A stretch of 64,000 nucleotides of DNA. Origin: CAG-964 sp902789345. Lineage in GTDB: Bacteria > Bacillota > Clostridia > Oscillospirales > Acutalibacteraceae. The stretch is from assembly GCA_052117325.1 (NCBI GenBank), contig JBQKJJ010000005.1. One strand, 5' to 3'. This document shows positions 50,775 to 59,730 of the stretch, piece by piece. The translations under genes were made by a program, and so were the position numbers. Position 1 is the first letter of the stretch. Each line of letters begins with the position of its first letter. Under the pieces are notes generated by a model, which had not been told where the DNA came from, made no database searches, and saw only the letters and a program-made list of their open reading frames with translations.

Positions 50775-52031
50775 ATGAAAGATAAAAAAAGCATTGCAGA
50801 TGTACTCAGACAGATTGCCGAAGATTACGGTGAGAATATTTTTCTGGAACAAAGGCGTGTGTATGCAATTCTTTCTGACCTTGCACCGGGAGATTTCTAT
50901 GCGAAACAAAGGCGCAGAATAAAAATGTCCCTTGAAGCAGGCTCTGTTGAAATACTGCTGAAAGCTAAAAAGGATAAAGACGGAGCAGAGCTTTATATAA
51001 ACGAATCGGTGAACCGCCTTATTAACAACACCGATATGGCGGAAGATATTGCAAAAGAAACAATAGCCTTAATTGCAGAAGCACTTTCCGTAACCCCTGC
51101 CGAAGTTTCAAACAAACGCAAAAAAGGGTTAAAATCAAAAGAGAAAAGGCAAAAGGCTGAAAAACAGCAGCAAAAGGGAAAAGAAATCTCCAAAACCGGT
51201 AAATATGTGGCAATCGGTATATTTTCACTGTGCGGTGCTGTTGCGGTTTTGGCGCTGGCTGTTTTATTTGTGAATTTGAATACAATCGGCAAACAGTGGT
51301 TTATAGGTATAGGCAGCGGTGCTGTTCTTGCAGTAGGCGTAATTGGTTTGGCGTTTTTAATTGAAAATAAAATTTACAACGAAAAATGCCAAACCATAAC
51401 AATTTCTCTGCCAATTTTGTTTGCCGCAAATATTGTACTGCGTGCTGTGCTTGGCAATTCAACCTACGGTTTAATATTCCATATAATGTCAGTTTGGATT
51501 GTGGCAGGGGCGGTTGCAAATATTGTGCTGACCCGTGTTGAATTGGAAGAAAAGTGGACATGGCCCAATGTGGCAGTTGCACTATGCAGTGGTTTTTTGC
51601 TCTTTTTGTGGCCGGGTGACTTCTCGTGGACGGTGTGGCAGTGGATTATCGGCATTGGCGGCAGCCTTGTATTAAGTGCTTTTGCGGTAATTATGTCTTG
51701 GATACTTGAGGAAATAGGTCCGGAAATATATCAGAGCCTATCCGTTATGCTAATTTTAGCTACAATAGCAAATTTGGTTCTGCTTTTCACATTAAAGCAG
51801 GACTATTTGATTATAGCTATGTGTTTTATGGCGGTGCTTACTGTCGGTGCAATTATCACTACATTTATGTCCTTTGGTGAAGACGCACCGGTGCTGGGTT
51901 TTATAAATATTGTTATAGCAATTATTAACTGCGGTATTTTTATTATTTTGGTAACCGGCTCTTACCGTCAGTTTGCAGATTATGTTCAGCCGTTGCTGGA
52001 TAAAATTGAAACAAAACCAACGCAAAGTTAA
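50775..52031 (+). CDS. Multi-pass membrane protein with cytosolic N-terminal domain
   Basis: 418 residues. The first 135 are soluble: IADVLRQIAEDYGENIFLEQRRVYAILSDLAPG followed by a helical region, a pattern I associate with an accessory domain found beside Sel1 or Hsp70-type proteins in Firmicutes (weak). A Lys/Gln-rich stretch (KGLKSKEKRQKAEKQQQKGKEI) leads to about nine membrane helices from residue 143 to the end. It starts 7 nt after the YwqG gene. It is the only clear membrane protein of the operon. Function unknown. Confidence 0.72.
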   Translation: MKDKKSIADVLRQIAEDYGENIFLEQRRVYAILSDLAPGDFYAKQRRRIKMSLEAGSVEILLKAKKDKDGAELYINESVNRLINNTDMAEDIAKETIALIAEALSVTPAEVSNKRKKGLKSKEKRQKAEKQQQKGKEISKTGKYVAIGIFSLCGAVAVLALAVLFVNLNTIGKQWFIGIGSGAVLAVGVIGLAFLIENKIYNEKCQTITISLPILFAANIVLRAVLGNSTYGLIFHIMSVWIVAGAVANIVLTRVELEEKWTWPNVAVALCSGFLLFLWPGDFSWTVWQWIIGIGGSLVLSAFAVIMSWILEEIGPEIYQSLSVMLILATIANLVLLFTLKQDYLIIAMCFMAVLTVGAIITTFMSFGEDAPVLGFINIVIAIINCGIFIILVTGSYRQFADYVQPLLDKIETKPTQS

Positions 52032-52101
52032 TATAAAGAATTTTCTAAAAGCATTGGGTGTTTGCCGAATTTACATAAAAATTCTGAAAGGGTGGTGAAA
52101 T

Positions 52102-53034
52102 ATGAACGACAGCGGTGCAAAGTATTATTATTCCCGCCTGACAGACGATGAAAAGGAGATTTACGCAAGTATTTGCAAAGCACTTCTTAACTTTGAGCCT
52201 GTGTTGACTCTTCGCCATGCCTTAATGGGCAATATGCAAAAAATATTGAACGCGGTTCTATTTGATAATCCGGTATTTTTTTATCTTAACAGAAAAAGGG
52301 TGGCAATTTCCAAAAGTCCCTTTGGACTTATACTTGTGTTTCGCTATGATTATTCAAGGCCGGATGCGGAAGCTATGTGGCAAACGGCACAAAAAAGGCT
52401 TGACCAATTTATGACAATGTGCATTAAACCAAATATGAATAGCCTTGCAAAACAAATTGAAGCGCACCGTTGGATGCAGCAAAATATTAAAATTGCGAAA
52501 GCCCCCTACAGCAGAGAATGTTTTTCTCTTGTAGGAGCTTTGGTTAAGGGGTGTTGTGTGTGTGAAGGCTTTGCACACGGATATAAACTTATTTGTGACC
52601 GTATGCATATTGCCTCAATAATTGTAACAGGCACCGCAATAAAAGAGGACGGCACAAGGGAGGCTCACGCATGGAACATCACCCGTATAGACGGAGTTAC
52701 GGCGCATATTGATGTTACTTGGGATACAATATACGGTGTAGGCTCATATGACTATTTTAATTTAAGTGATGATGAAATAGCCGCAGATCATATTTATGAC
52801 AGAAGTATTTACCCAAAGTGCGAAGAAAACAACTTGAATTATTTTAAGCTCAACAAATTGGTGGCTTATAATAAGAACGAATTGTGTAATATTATTGCAA
52901 ACAACAGGCAAAAGGAGTTTTTCTCTGTAAAGCTTGAGTTTCAGTGTGACACCTGCCTGCTTGCAGAATGTGGTTTTCCTCCCGGAAAGCTTCGGTACAA
53001 TGCCGCAAGGAATATTGTGGCTTTTACAAAATAA
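52102..53034 (+). CDS. Transglutaminase-like cysteine peptidase-fold protein
   Basis: 310 residues. The transglutaminase-like core (about 115-215) has the expected triad: Cys154 in GCCVCEGFAHGY, His189 in REAHAWNI and Asp204 (or Asp208) in AHIDVTWD. The N-terminal 110 residues are helical; the last 100 include CDTCLLAEC. No signal peptide or membrane helix is evident, so it should act in the cytosol, unlike many transglutaminase-like proteins of Firmicutes. 70 nt after the membrane protein gene; GAAAGGGTGG precedes the ATG. Last gene of the operon. Confidence 0.82.
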   Translation: MNDSGAKYYYSRLTDDEKEIYASICKALLNFEPVLTLRHALMGNMQKILNAVLFDNPVFFYLNRKRVAISKSPFGLILVFRYDYSRPDAEAMWQTAQKRLDQFMTMCIKPNMNSLAKQIEAHRWMQQNIKIAKAPYSRECFSLVGALVKGCCVCEGFAHGYKLICDRMHIASIIVTGTAIKEDGTREAHAWNITRIDGVTAHIDVTWDTIYGVGSYDYFNLSDDEIAADHIYDRSIYPKCEENNLNYFKLNKLVAYNKNELCNIIANNRQKEFFSVKLEFQCDTCLLAECGFPPGKLRYNAARNIVAFTK

Positions 53035-53107
53035 ATCAAGCTTATAGATATTAGCTGTATTTTTATGTAAGTGTATATATTAAGGCAGACTGTCTAAGGA
53101 TATAACA

Positions 53108-53145
53108 AAGACCGGGTACACCATTTGGGCTACCCGGTCTTTTTA
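53108..53145. terminator. Terminator of the accessory operon
   Basis: AAGACCGGGTA (53108-53118) pairs with TACCCGGTCTT (53131-53141), then TTTT. A strong 11-bp stem, 74 nt after the last gene. It may also serve the convergent mazF-type gene. Confidence 0.88.
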
Positions 53146-53326
53146 GGGCTGTTTATGCCTTGCCCTTTTTTCGTTGTTTGTACCCAGTACTGTCAGTGTA
53201 TGAAGATTATAGGTGTGCTTTCACTGTAAGCTATACACATACTGCTCACAAAATTTACTGCTTTGTGTAAATTAATAAGGTGAGGATCTTGGACAGTACA
53301 GAGTATTACATAGCAGCAAGCTACTG

Positions 53327-53698
53327 TTATGTAGCCTGCACAAGGTGCTGCTGTGTTGCCAGACCAAAGCTAATGTTTATTGCTCTGTTTACCTCGTTCA
53401 TAGCCTGGGTGTCAAGACAACCCATTTTTTCCTTTAGTCGTTTTTTGTCAAGTGTTCTTATTTGCTCAAGCAGTACCACAGAATCTTTCATTAGTCCGCA
53501 TTGTTGGGCTCCCAGCTGTATGTGAGTAGGCAGCTTTGCCTTTGACTGTTGACTTGTAATAGCAGCGGCTATTACTGTTGGGCTGAATTTATTTCCTACA
53601 TCGTTCTGTACTATAAGTACAGGTCTTATTCCACCCTGTTCTGAACCGACTACAGGGCTTAAATCGGCATAAAAAATGTCACCTCGTTTAATGTTCAC
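53327..53698 (-). CDS. MazF/PemK-type endoribonuclease
   Basis: Sequence-specific mRNA interferase of the NdoA/EndoA type. RGDIFYADLSPVVGSEQGG, RPVLIVQND and the PTVIAAAITS / PTHIQLG strands match the family; catalytic Arg (in GIRPVLIV) and Thr (in ITSQQSK) are kept. 123 residues from the GTG at 53698, which has GGAGTG about 8 nt upstream; GTG 53707 is too near that site. No antitoxin frame precedes it, although Firmicutes ndoA usually follows ndoAI. Probably active. Confidence 0.9.
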   Translation of the reverse strand: MNIKRGDIFYADLSPVVGSEQGGIRPVLIVQNDVGNKFSPTVIAAAITSQQSKAKLPTHIQLGAQQCGLMKDSVVLLEQIRTLDKKRLKEKMGCLDTQAMNEVNRAINISFGLATQQHLVQAT

Positions 53699-53720
53699 AA
53701 TTTTCACACTCCGTAAATTT

Positions 53721-53738
53721 ATTGTAATTAATTACAAT
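53721..53738. promoter_or_regulatory. Perfect 18-bp palindrome before the mazF-type gene
   Basis: ATTGTAATTAATTACAAT reads the same on both strands. It lies 22 nt before the GTG start of the ribonuclease gene, a good place for a repressor operator. Confidence 0.6.
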
Positions 53739-53953
53739 AGTATTTTTACCTTGATTTTGTATGTTTATACTTTGGGACATTAACATAATATTTGATTTTC
53801 ATCATTTTGACACTGAGTTGGCAAAATAACCGTTTATAACTCACAAAGAGTTTTGAAATATTGCATATAGCTAAAATATACATAGCTAAACATAAAAATT
53901 TTTCGCATATTCATATAAAAATTGCCATTTATAGGGCAAAATAAAATAATTAT

Positions 53954-53981
53954 TTGCAATTTCTTTTATGTGTGTTATAAT
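53954..53981 (+). promoter_or_regulatory. Promoter of the GT2-TagF gene
   Basis: TTGCAA (53954-53959), 16-nt spacer, TATAAT (53976-53981), 32 nt before the ATG. Confidence 0.65.
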
Positions 53982-54013
53982 TTACAAAGATATATTTATT
54001 TTTTGGAGGTACT

Positions 54014-56728
54014 ATGAGCGGTACAATAGTTTCTGTTATTGTTCCATATCTTGAGAGCAATAACAAGTTAATAGATACTCTGTCTTCAATATGTAAGCAA
54101 AGGAATTTTGATTCCACTAAAGTTGAAGTGCTGATAATAGACACCACCGAAAGCACAAACAGCAAGGCGTCTATTGGCAATTTGTCAATATGTAAGGTTA
54201 TTAGTACAAAAGCGGTAAGCAGCTTTGCCGACGCCTGTAACTTAGCTATGGAAAATGCGTCCGGTCAGTATATAACTGTCTGTAATTGCGGTGACAAGTT
54301 TAGCGACAATTTTTTCCAAAAAGCCGTTGATGCATTTAACAGGTTTGAAAATGTGCCATATGTTACTGGTGGAAGATTTTGTATTAACCCGGTATTTAAG
54401 GAGAAAAAAGCCTTTAGATTAAATAAAGCTGCTGCTGATACCAAGGTTATAAGGCTTGCGGACGACCCCAATATGATTAACCTTGAGGTTACGGGTACTT
54501 TGTACAAGGCGGAAATATTTAAGTCCTACAAGTTTAACGGCAATCTTAAATATGAAAGTGCAGACGATTTTTCCCTTAGAATTCAGTTGGATTACCCTGA
54601 ATATGTATATGCAAGCGACATTGAGTATGATTACTTTATGCCGGTTAGCGATGATTTTTTGTATTATATACCGTCAAATTATAAGGATTGGTATACAGAA
54701 TCCCTCGAAAACTTTTTAATGCCGTTAATTTTAGACAGCAAAGAAAAGCAAGGAGTTATTCCGGAATTTATTCAGTTTTATACAATATTTAATATATCAA
54801 CAAAATTCCTTGCCAATATGAACAACCGCAACAAGCGCAATATGAACAACGAGGAATTGGCTGAGTTTTTTGAAACAGCCCGAAAGTGCCTGCAGTATGT
54901 TGACAACAGCTATGTTCTTAACAGAAACAAGTACAAGTCTTTAGGCTACAGTGAAGAGGCTGCGGAAATGTTCTATATGCTTAAGTATAACTGCGTTTTC
55001 GATGAAATGCCTCTTATTAATGTGGAGGGCAAAAAGGAAGTTTACCTTACCTGTGACAAGGTGTTTGTTTCAAGACTTACCGACCAAAGGGTAGGTATTC
55101 ATGTAATGGATTACCGTGACGGCAAGCTGGTTATAGACGGTTCGTTTAGGCGTGTTTTCAGTCTTGATAATATAGACCTGTATGTTCAGTTTAACGACCA
55201 GCAGTATTCCCTTACAGACACCGACCGTTACTCCCTTACAAAATACTTTGGTATAAGCGCATACAAAAAGTTTACATTCCACTTGGAGCTTCCTCTGGAC
55301 CCGAAAAATAACCACCAAACCGTTTCATTCTTCGCAAGGTACAGATACACAGTTATTCCGTTAAAGCTGTCATTCTTGCACCACTGGTCCAAATTTACCA
55401 TTAAGCCTGCAAATTCCTACTGGAGATTTAACAAGTATGTGGCGTATGTTGATAATGCAAGAACTATAACCATACAGCATTCTTCGGCTTTGGATACAAT
55501 TAAAAGGGAGCTTAAGTTCCTGCCGGGTGTTTTCGTAGAGAGTAAGCGCAGCTTTATTACAAGAATACAATATTGGCTTACAAGACCTTTCTTTAAAAAT
55601 AAGAAAATTTGGCTGATGTACGACAAGCTGTACAAGGGCGGCGACAGCTGTGAGTATTTGTACAGATATTGCGCAAATAAAAACGACGGCATTTCAAGGT
55701 ATTATATTATAGATAAAAATACCTCTGACTATAAGCGTTTAAAGGCGGACGGCTTAAAGCCGGTTAAAAACCATTCCTTTAAGCATAAAATGCTTTTCTT
55801 AAATACTGATATTGCACTTATTACAAACTCTAATGTATTCCCGTTTAACGGCTACAGTATGGACCGTTCAAGATTTATAAGGGGTTTGTGTAACTTCCCG
55901 TCAATGTGCTTACAGCATGGTTTGTCGGTGCAAAAATGTGCTATGGCGCAGCAACGAATTGTAGATAATACTCAGATGTACTTTTTGGCGTCTAAATATG
56001 AGTATAAAAATCTTAGCAACCACGCCTACAACTACCAGAACTTTAATATTTTGAAAATGACAGGTATAGGCAGATACGACGGCTTAATTAATCACGATAA
56101 AAAGCAGATTTTGCTTTCACCTACCTGGCGTATGTACAATGCTATGCCTGTAACCACAAGCGAGGGCGAACAGCGTGCCTACAATCCTGAATTTAAGCAC
56201 ACAACCTATTATAAGATTTACAATGACCTTATTAATAATCAGAAGCTTATAGAAACTGCCAAGCGTACAGGTTACAAAATTAAGTATGTACTGCATCCTA
56301 TATTAAGCTCACAGGTAAATGACTTTACCCCTGACCCGTATGTTGAGGTAGTATCGTCGGTAGGCGACTTTAACTACGAAACAGCTTTTCAGGAGTCAAG
56401 CCTAATGGTTACGGACTATTCCGGTGTACAGTTCGACTTTGCCTATATGAAAAAACCTTTGGTTTACTTCCACCCGTCGCAGCTGCCTGCACACTACGAA
56501 GACGGTGGTTTCTTCTATGACACTATGGGCTTTGGTGAAATTTGTACCGAAAGTGATCAGCTTGTGGATTTACTGTGCGAATATATGGAAAACGGCTGTA
56601 AAATGAAGCCGGAGTATGTAGCAAGAGTTGAAGATTTCTACGAGTTTGATGACCACAATAACTGCGAAAGAATTTACAAGGAAATTTATGCATACCAACA
56701 GCAGGTTAATAAGGATAAGCTAAAGTAA
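54014..56728 (+). CDS. Bifunctional glycosyltransferase family 2 / CDP-glycerol glycerophosphotransferase (TagF-like)
   Basis: 904 residues, peripheral membrane enzyme of teichoic-acid type polymer synthesis. An N-terminal GT2 domain (about 1-230) has SVIVPYLESNNKLIDTLSSI, EVLIIDTTES and NASGQYITVCNCGDKF. A beta-rich middle part (about 340-490) precedes the TagF-like domain (about 525-895) with LQHGLSVQK near 633, LLSPTWR near 698 and VTDYSGVQFDFAYMKKP near 800, the donor and catalytic motifs. The GT2 DxD is weak here (CGDKF), so that half may be altered. GGAGG precedes the ATG. It stands alone. Confidence 0.88.
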   Translation: MSGTIVSVIVPYLESNNKLIDTLSSICKQRNFDSTKVEVLIIDTTESTNSKASIGNLSICKVISTKAVSSFADACNLAMENASGQYITVCNCGDKFSDNFFQKAVDAFNRFENVPYVTGGRFCINPVFKEKKAFRLNKAAADTKVIRLADDPNMINLEVTGTLYKAEIFKSYKFNGNLKYESADDFSLRIQLDYPEYVYASDIEYDYFMPVSDDFLYYIPSNYKDWYTESLENFLMPLILDSKEKQGVIPEFIQFYTIFNISTKFLANMNNRNKRNMNNEELAEFFETARKCLQYVDNSYVLNRNKYKSLGYSEEAAEMFYMLKYNCVFDEMPLINVEGKKEVYLTCDKVFVSRLTDQRVGIHVMDYRDGKLVIDGSFRRVFSLDNIDLYVQFNDQQYSLTDTDRYSLTKYFGISAYKKFTFHLELPLDPKNNHQTVSFFARYRYTVIPLKLSFLHHWSKFTIKPANSYWRFNKYVAYVDNARTITIQHSSALDTIKRELKFLPGVFVESKRSFITRIQYWLTRPFFKNKKIWLMYDKLYKGGDSCEYLYRYCANKNDGISRYYIIDKNTSDYKRLKADGLKPVKNHSFKHKMLFLNTDIALITNSNVFPFNGYSMDRSRFIRGLCNFPSMCLQHGLSVQKCAMAQQRIVDNTQMYFLASKYEYKNLSNHAYNYQNFNILKMTGIGRYDGLINHDKKQILLSPTWRMYNAMPVTTSEGEQRAYNPEFKHTTYYKIYNDLINNQKLIETAKRTGYKIKYVLHPILSSQVNDFTPDPYVEVVSSVGDFNYETAFQESSLMVTDYSGVQFDFAYMKKPLVYFHPSQLPAHYEDGGFFYDTMGFGEICTESDQLVDLLCEYMENGCKMKPEYVARVEDFYEFDDHNNCERIYKEIYAYQQQVNKDKLK

Positions 56729-56774
56729 TTTTCGCTTTAAAATAGCAGATGAAATTTATTTTGTAAAATTAATG

Positions 56775-56852
56775 CCCCCTTACCGCATGTGATATATACC
56801 TTCTTTACTATACAAAACAGAAAGAAGGGTGCATATCAACCCGGTAAGGGGG
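56775..56852. repeat. Long three-part hairpin after the GT2-TagF gene
   Basis: CCCCCTTACCG (56775-56785) pairs with CGGTAAGGGGG (56842-56852); inside it TGATAT pairs with ATATCA and CCTTCTTT with AAAGAAGG. The whole 78 nt folds into one rod with two small interruptions, then ATTTT. It can terminate the gene ending at 56728, but it is far larger than needed. Confidence 0.8.
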
Positions 56853-56960
56853 ATTTTCCTCGAAAATTTATTCTTTAACAAGAACTTTACAAGTTACAGT
56901 GGTATATTGCACAAATTAAACAGCAACCTTTTGTAATATTAACAAAAAAGTTACTTTTAA

Positions 56961-56989
56961 TTGACTTTTTAGGGCAAAAAATATATAAT
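56961..56989 (+). promoter_or_regulatory. Promoter of secDF
   Basis: TTGACT (56961-56966), 17-nt spacer, TATAAT (56984-56989). The leader is about 95 nt. Confidence 0.82.
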
Positions 56990-57089
56990 TAACCTGTTAT
57001 GGCTGTATTTAAGGTAGTATAGGGAGTTTTATCATTCCTAAATATTTTGTACAGTGAAAATTTAAAATTCCTTTATGGAGGTAATACGA

Positions 57090-58472
57090 GTGAAAAGAGT
57101 TGCAAAACCGGTATTTTTCATCCTTGCCATCCTAATACTTGTGTTGAGCTATTTTGCTACATTTGGTTTACATACCCAATATGGCGACATAGATACAACA
57201 ATTATCAAAGGTATTGGTGACATTAGATGGGGAATAGACATCAGGGGCGGCGTTGAGGCTACATTTAAGCCTGCCGACGGCGTAGACGCAACTGATGAAG
57301 AAATTGAGGCCGCTAAGGCTATTATTGAAACAAGACTTGTTTCAAGCAACATTACAGATTACGAGTTGTATGCTGACCCTTCAAGCAACAGAATTATTGT
57401 TAGATTCCCTTGGAAAGAGGACGAAACAGAGTTTGACGCTAAGTCTGCTATTGAAGAAATTTCTGCTACAGCAGAATTAACATTCAGACCTGGTAATTCG
57501 TACACATCTACTGATATTAATGCAGAAGGTGAAACAGTTTACAAAACACCTAAGGGCGATACAGAAACTGTTTTGATGGACGGTAGTAATGTAGAGTCTG
57601 CTCAGGCAGGTCTTGACGGTACAGAATATGTTGTACAGCTAAAGCTGAAGGACGCTTCTGTGTTCCAGGATATTACTACAAAATATCTTAACCAGGTTGT
57701 TTCCATTTGGCTGGACGATGAAATGATTACTGCACCTACAGTATCGGCAACAGTTACAAACGGAGAGGCTGTTATTAACGGTATGAAAAATGCAGAAGAG
57801 GCACAGGATCTTGCTACAAAGATTAACGCAGGTGCTTTGCCGTTCAAGCTTGAAACAACAAGCTTTGGTAGTGTAAGCCCTACACTTGGTGAGTCTGCAC
57901 TGGTAGCTATGGCATATGCCGCAGTTGTTGCCCTAATATTTATGGCAATATTCCTGATTGTTATGTACAGACTGCCTGGCTTTATTGCAGTAATTACACT
58001 GCTCGGTCAGTTGTCGCTTTCAGTAGTAGCGGTGTCGGGCTTCTTTACTGTAATACCAAGCTTCACAATGACGCTGCCTGGTATTGCCGGTATGATACTT
58101 TCTATCGGTATGGGTGCCGACGCAAACATTATTACAGCAGAGCGTATTCGTGAGGAAATCAGAGCAGGCAAAACTATTGACGGTGCCGTTATTGCAGGTA
58201 CAAAGGGTTCATTCTGGGCTATCTTTGACGGTAATGTTACAGTAATTATAGTATCAATAATTTTGATGCTTGTATTTGGTCCTGTAAATATTCTTTCAGG
58301 TATTTTTGGACCGTCAACAACAGGTACAATTTACTCATTCGGTTACACACTGTTGGTTGGTGTAATAGCTAACTTTGTAATGGGTGTAGGTGCATCAAGA
58401 CTTATGGTTAAATCTGCATCCGGCATTAAGCTGTTCCGTAAAAAATGGTTGTTTGGAGGTGCAGGTAAATAA
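57090..58472 (+). CDS. secD: Protein translocase subunit SecD
   Basis: Proton-driven accessory of the Sec translocon. One N-terminal helix, a large external domain with GIDIRGGVEATFKP and the DEMITAPTV segment, then five membrane helices with IAGMILSIGMGADANIITAERIREE. 460 residues from GTG 57090, placed 8 nt after GGAGG; an ATG 15 nt upstream is part of that ribosome site. Its stop overlaps the secF start by one base (TAATG). Confidence 0.95.
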   Translation: MKRVAKPVFFILAILILVLSYFATFGLHTQYGDIDTTIIKGIGDIRWGIDIRGGVEATFKPADGVDATDEEIEAAKAIIETRLVSSNITDYELYADPSSNRIIVRFPWKEDETEFDAKSAIEEISATAELTFRPGNSYTSTDINAEGETVYKTPKGDTETVLMDGSNVESAQAGLDGTEYVVQLKLKDASVFQDITTKYLNQVVSIWLDDEMITAPTVSATVTNGEAVINGMKNAEEAQDLATKINAGALPFKLETTSFGSVSPTLGESALVAMAYAAVVALIFMAIFLIVMYRLPGFIAVITLLGQLSLSVVAVSGFFTVIPSFTMTLPGIAGMILSIGMGADANIITAERIREEIRAGKTIDGAVIAGTKGSFWAIFDGNVTVIIVSIILMLVFGPVNILSGIFGPSTTGTIYSFGYTLLVGVIANFVMGVGASRLMVKSASGIKLFRKKWLFGGAGK

Positions 58473-59446
58473 TGAAAAAGGTATTAAACTTTACAGGAAC
58501 CTCGAAGATATTCTTCAGCATCTCAATAGCAATTTTTATTATAGGTATTATCTGTAACTGTATTTTCGGTGTTACTCTTGACATTCAGTTTACAGGTGGT
58601 ACTATTATTCAGTACAACTATACCGGCGATATTGATACAGATGCAATGAAAGACCTTATTCAAAAGGAAACTGCCGACACTGTATCATTTAACATTAGTG
58701 AAAATATTACTGTAGGCGACGACGGTAACCAGCTGCAAAACGGCTACCTGCTTGCTGTACAGTTCTCAGGTAAAAAGACAATTACACCTGACATAATGAG
58801 TAACCTTACAACAAAGCTGCAAAGCACCTACCCTGATAATAACTTTAAAATGGTAGACTCTCAGTCTGTTGAATCGTCAATGGGTTGGAAGTTCTTCCTA
58901 AAGTGTATTACAGCTGTAGCAATAGCTTGTGTGCTGATGGTTATTTATGTTGCATTCAGATTTAAGAAGATTGGCGGTTGGTCAGCCGGTGTAATGGCGT
59001 TGGTAGCATTGTTCCACGATGTTCTGATGATTTACTTTACATTTATAATCTTAAGAATGCCTATAGACAGTAACTTCATTGCCGTAACACTTATGATTTT
59101 AGGTTACTCTCTAAACGATACCATTGTTATTTACGACCGTGTTCGTGAAAACAGAAAGCTAATGGGCGGCAAAAAGATTGAATACGCTGCTCTGTTTAAC
59201 AAGAGTGCCACACAGGTGCTTCGCAGAACAATATGTACATCACTTACAACATTAGCGGCTATTGTATCTGTATTGGTATTTGCTTTGGTATTTAACATTC
59301 AGTCTGTTGTTTCATTTGCTTTGCCTATGATGATTGGTATCATTTCAGGTTGTTATTCTTCAATTTGTATTGCCGGTCCATTGTGGGTAATCTGGCAGAA
59401 CCACAAGCTTGCAACCCAAAAGAAAAAGGGCAAAGGCAGAAAGTAA
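58472..59446 (+). CDS. secF: Protein translocase subunit SecF
   Basis: Partner of SecD. GVTLDIQFTGGTIIQYNY marks the N-terminal part; FRFKKIGGWSAGVMALVALFHDVLM and LGYSLNDTIVIYDRVRENR are the conserved membrane and loop motifs. Six membrane helices, 324 residues, ending in a basic tail (KKKGKGRK). Confidence 0.96.
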   Translation: MKKVLNFTGTSKIFFSISIAIFIIGIICNCIFGVTLDIQFTGGTIIQYNYTGDIDTDAMKDLIQKETADTVSFNISENITVGDDGNQLQNGYLLAVQFSGKKTITPDIMSNLTTKLQSTYPDNNFKMVDSQSVESSMGWKFFLKCITAVAIACVLMVIYVAFRFKKIGGWSAGVMALVALFHDVLMIYFTFIILRMPIDSNFIAVTLMILGYSLNDTIVIYDRVRENRKLMGGKKIEYAALFNKSATQVLRRTICTSLTTLAAIVSVLVFALVFNIQSVVSFALPMMIGIISGCYSSICIAGPLWVIWQNHKLATQKKKGKGRK

Positions 59447-59479
59447 TTTTTAAAATAGAATTTCTGAATAAAAACAGTT

Positions 59480-59516
59480 TTGGCTGTGCTTACATTGTTA
59501 AGCACAGCCAATTTGC
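59480..59516 (+). terminator. Terminator of secDF
   Basis: TTGGCTGTGCTTA (59480-59492) pairs with TAAGCACAGCCAA (59499-59511) around CATTGT, then TTTG. Confidence 0.82.
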
Positions 59517-59730
59517 ATATTTATGGGAAATGGTCTATAATACAAACAAGAGCATTTTTATAGGTTCTGTTTAGGTGCAACAAAAACCTTACAGGGCTTT
59601 AGTGCAAAATACTGCACCTTTTGGAGCGACAGGTTTAAAGTACCGTATACAAAAGTATAGCTATGGCCTTTACGGCACTTGAAGTTGGTTGTAGTGCAGG
59701 TACTTGTGTAAATATATTTTGGAAGGATTA

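Larger units (their letters stand above)
53708..54013. other. Intergenic region between divergent mazF-type and GT2-TagF genes
   Basis: No antitoxin-sized frame with a ribosome site is seen on either strand. The region holds the palindrome at 53721-53738 and the GT2-TagF promoter (TTGCAA 53954-53959, 16-nt spacer, TATAAT 53976-53981). Confidence 0.6.

Noticed and set aside
53280..53525. Plus-strand frame opposite the mazF-type gene as possible antitoxin
   Set aside because: It is the complement of the ribonuclease coding sequence, lacks a ribosome site and has no antitoxin features.
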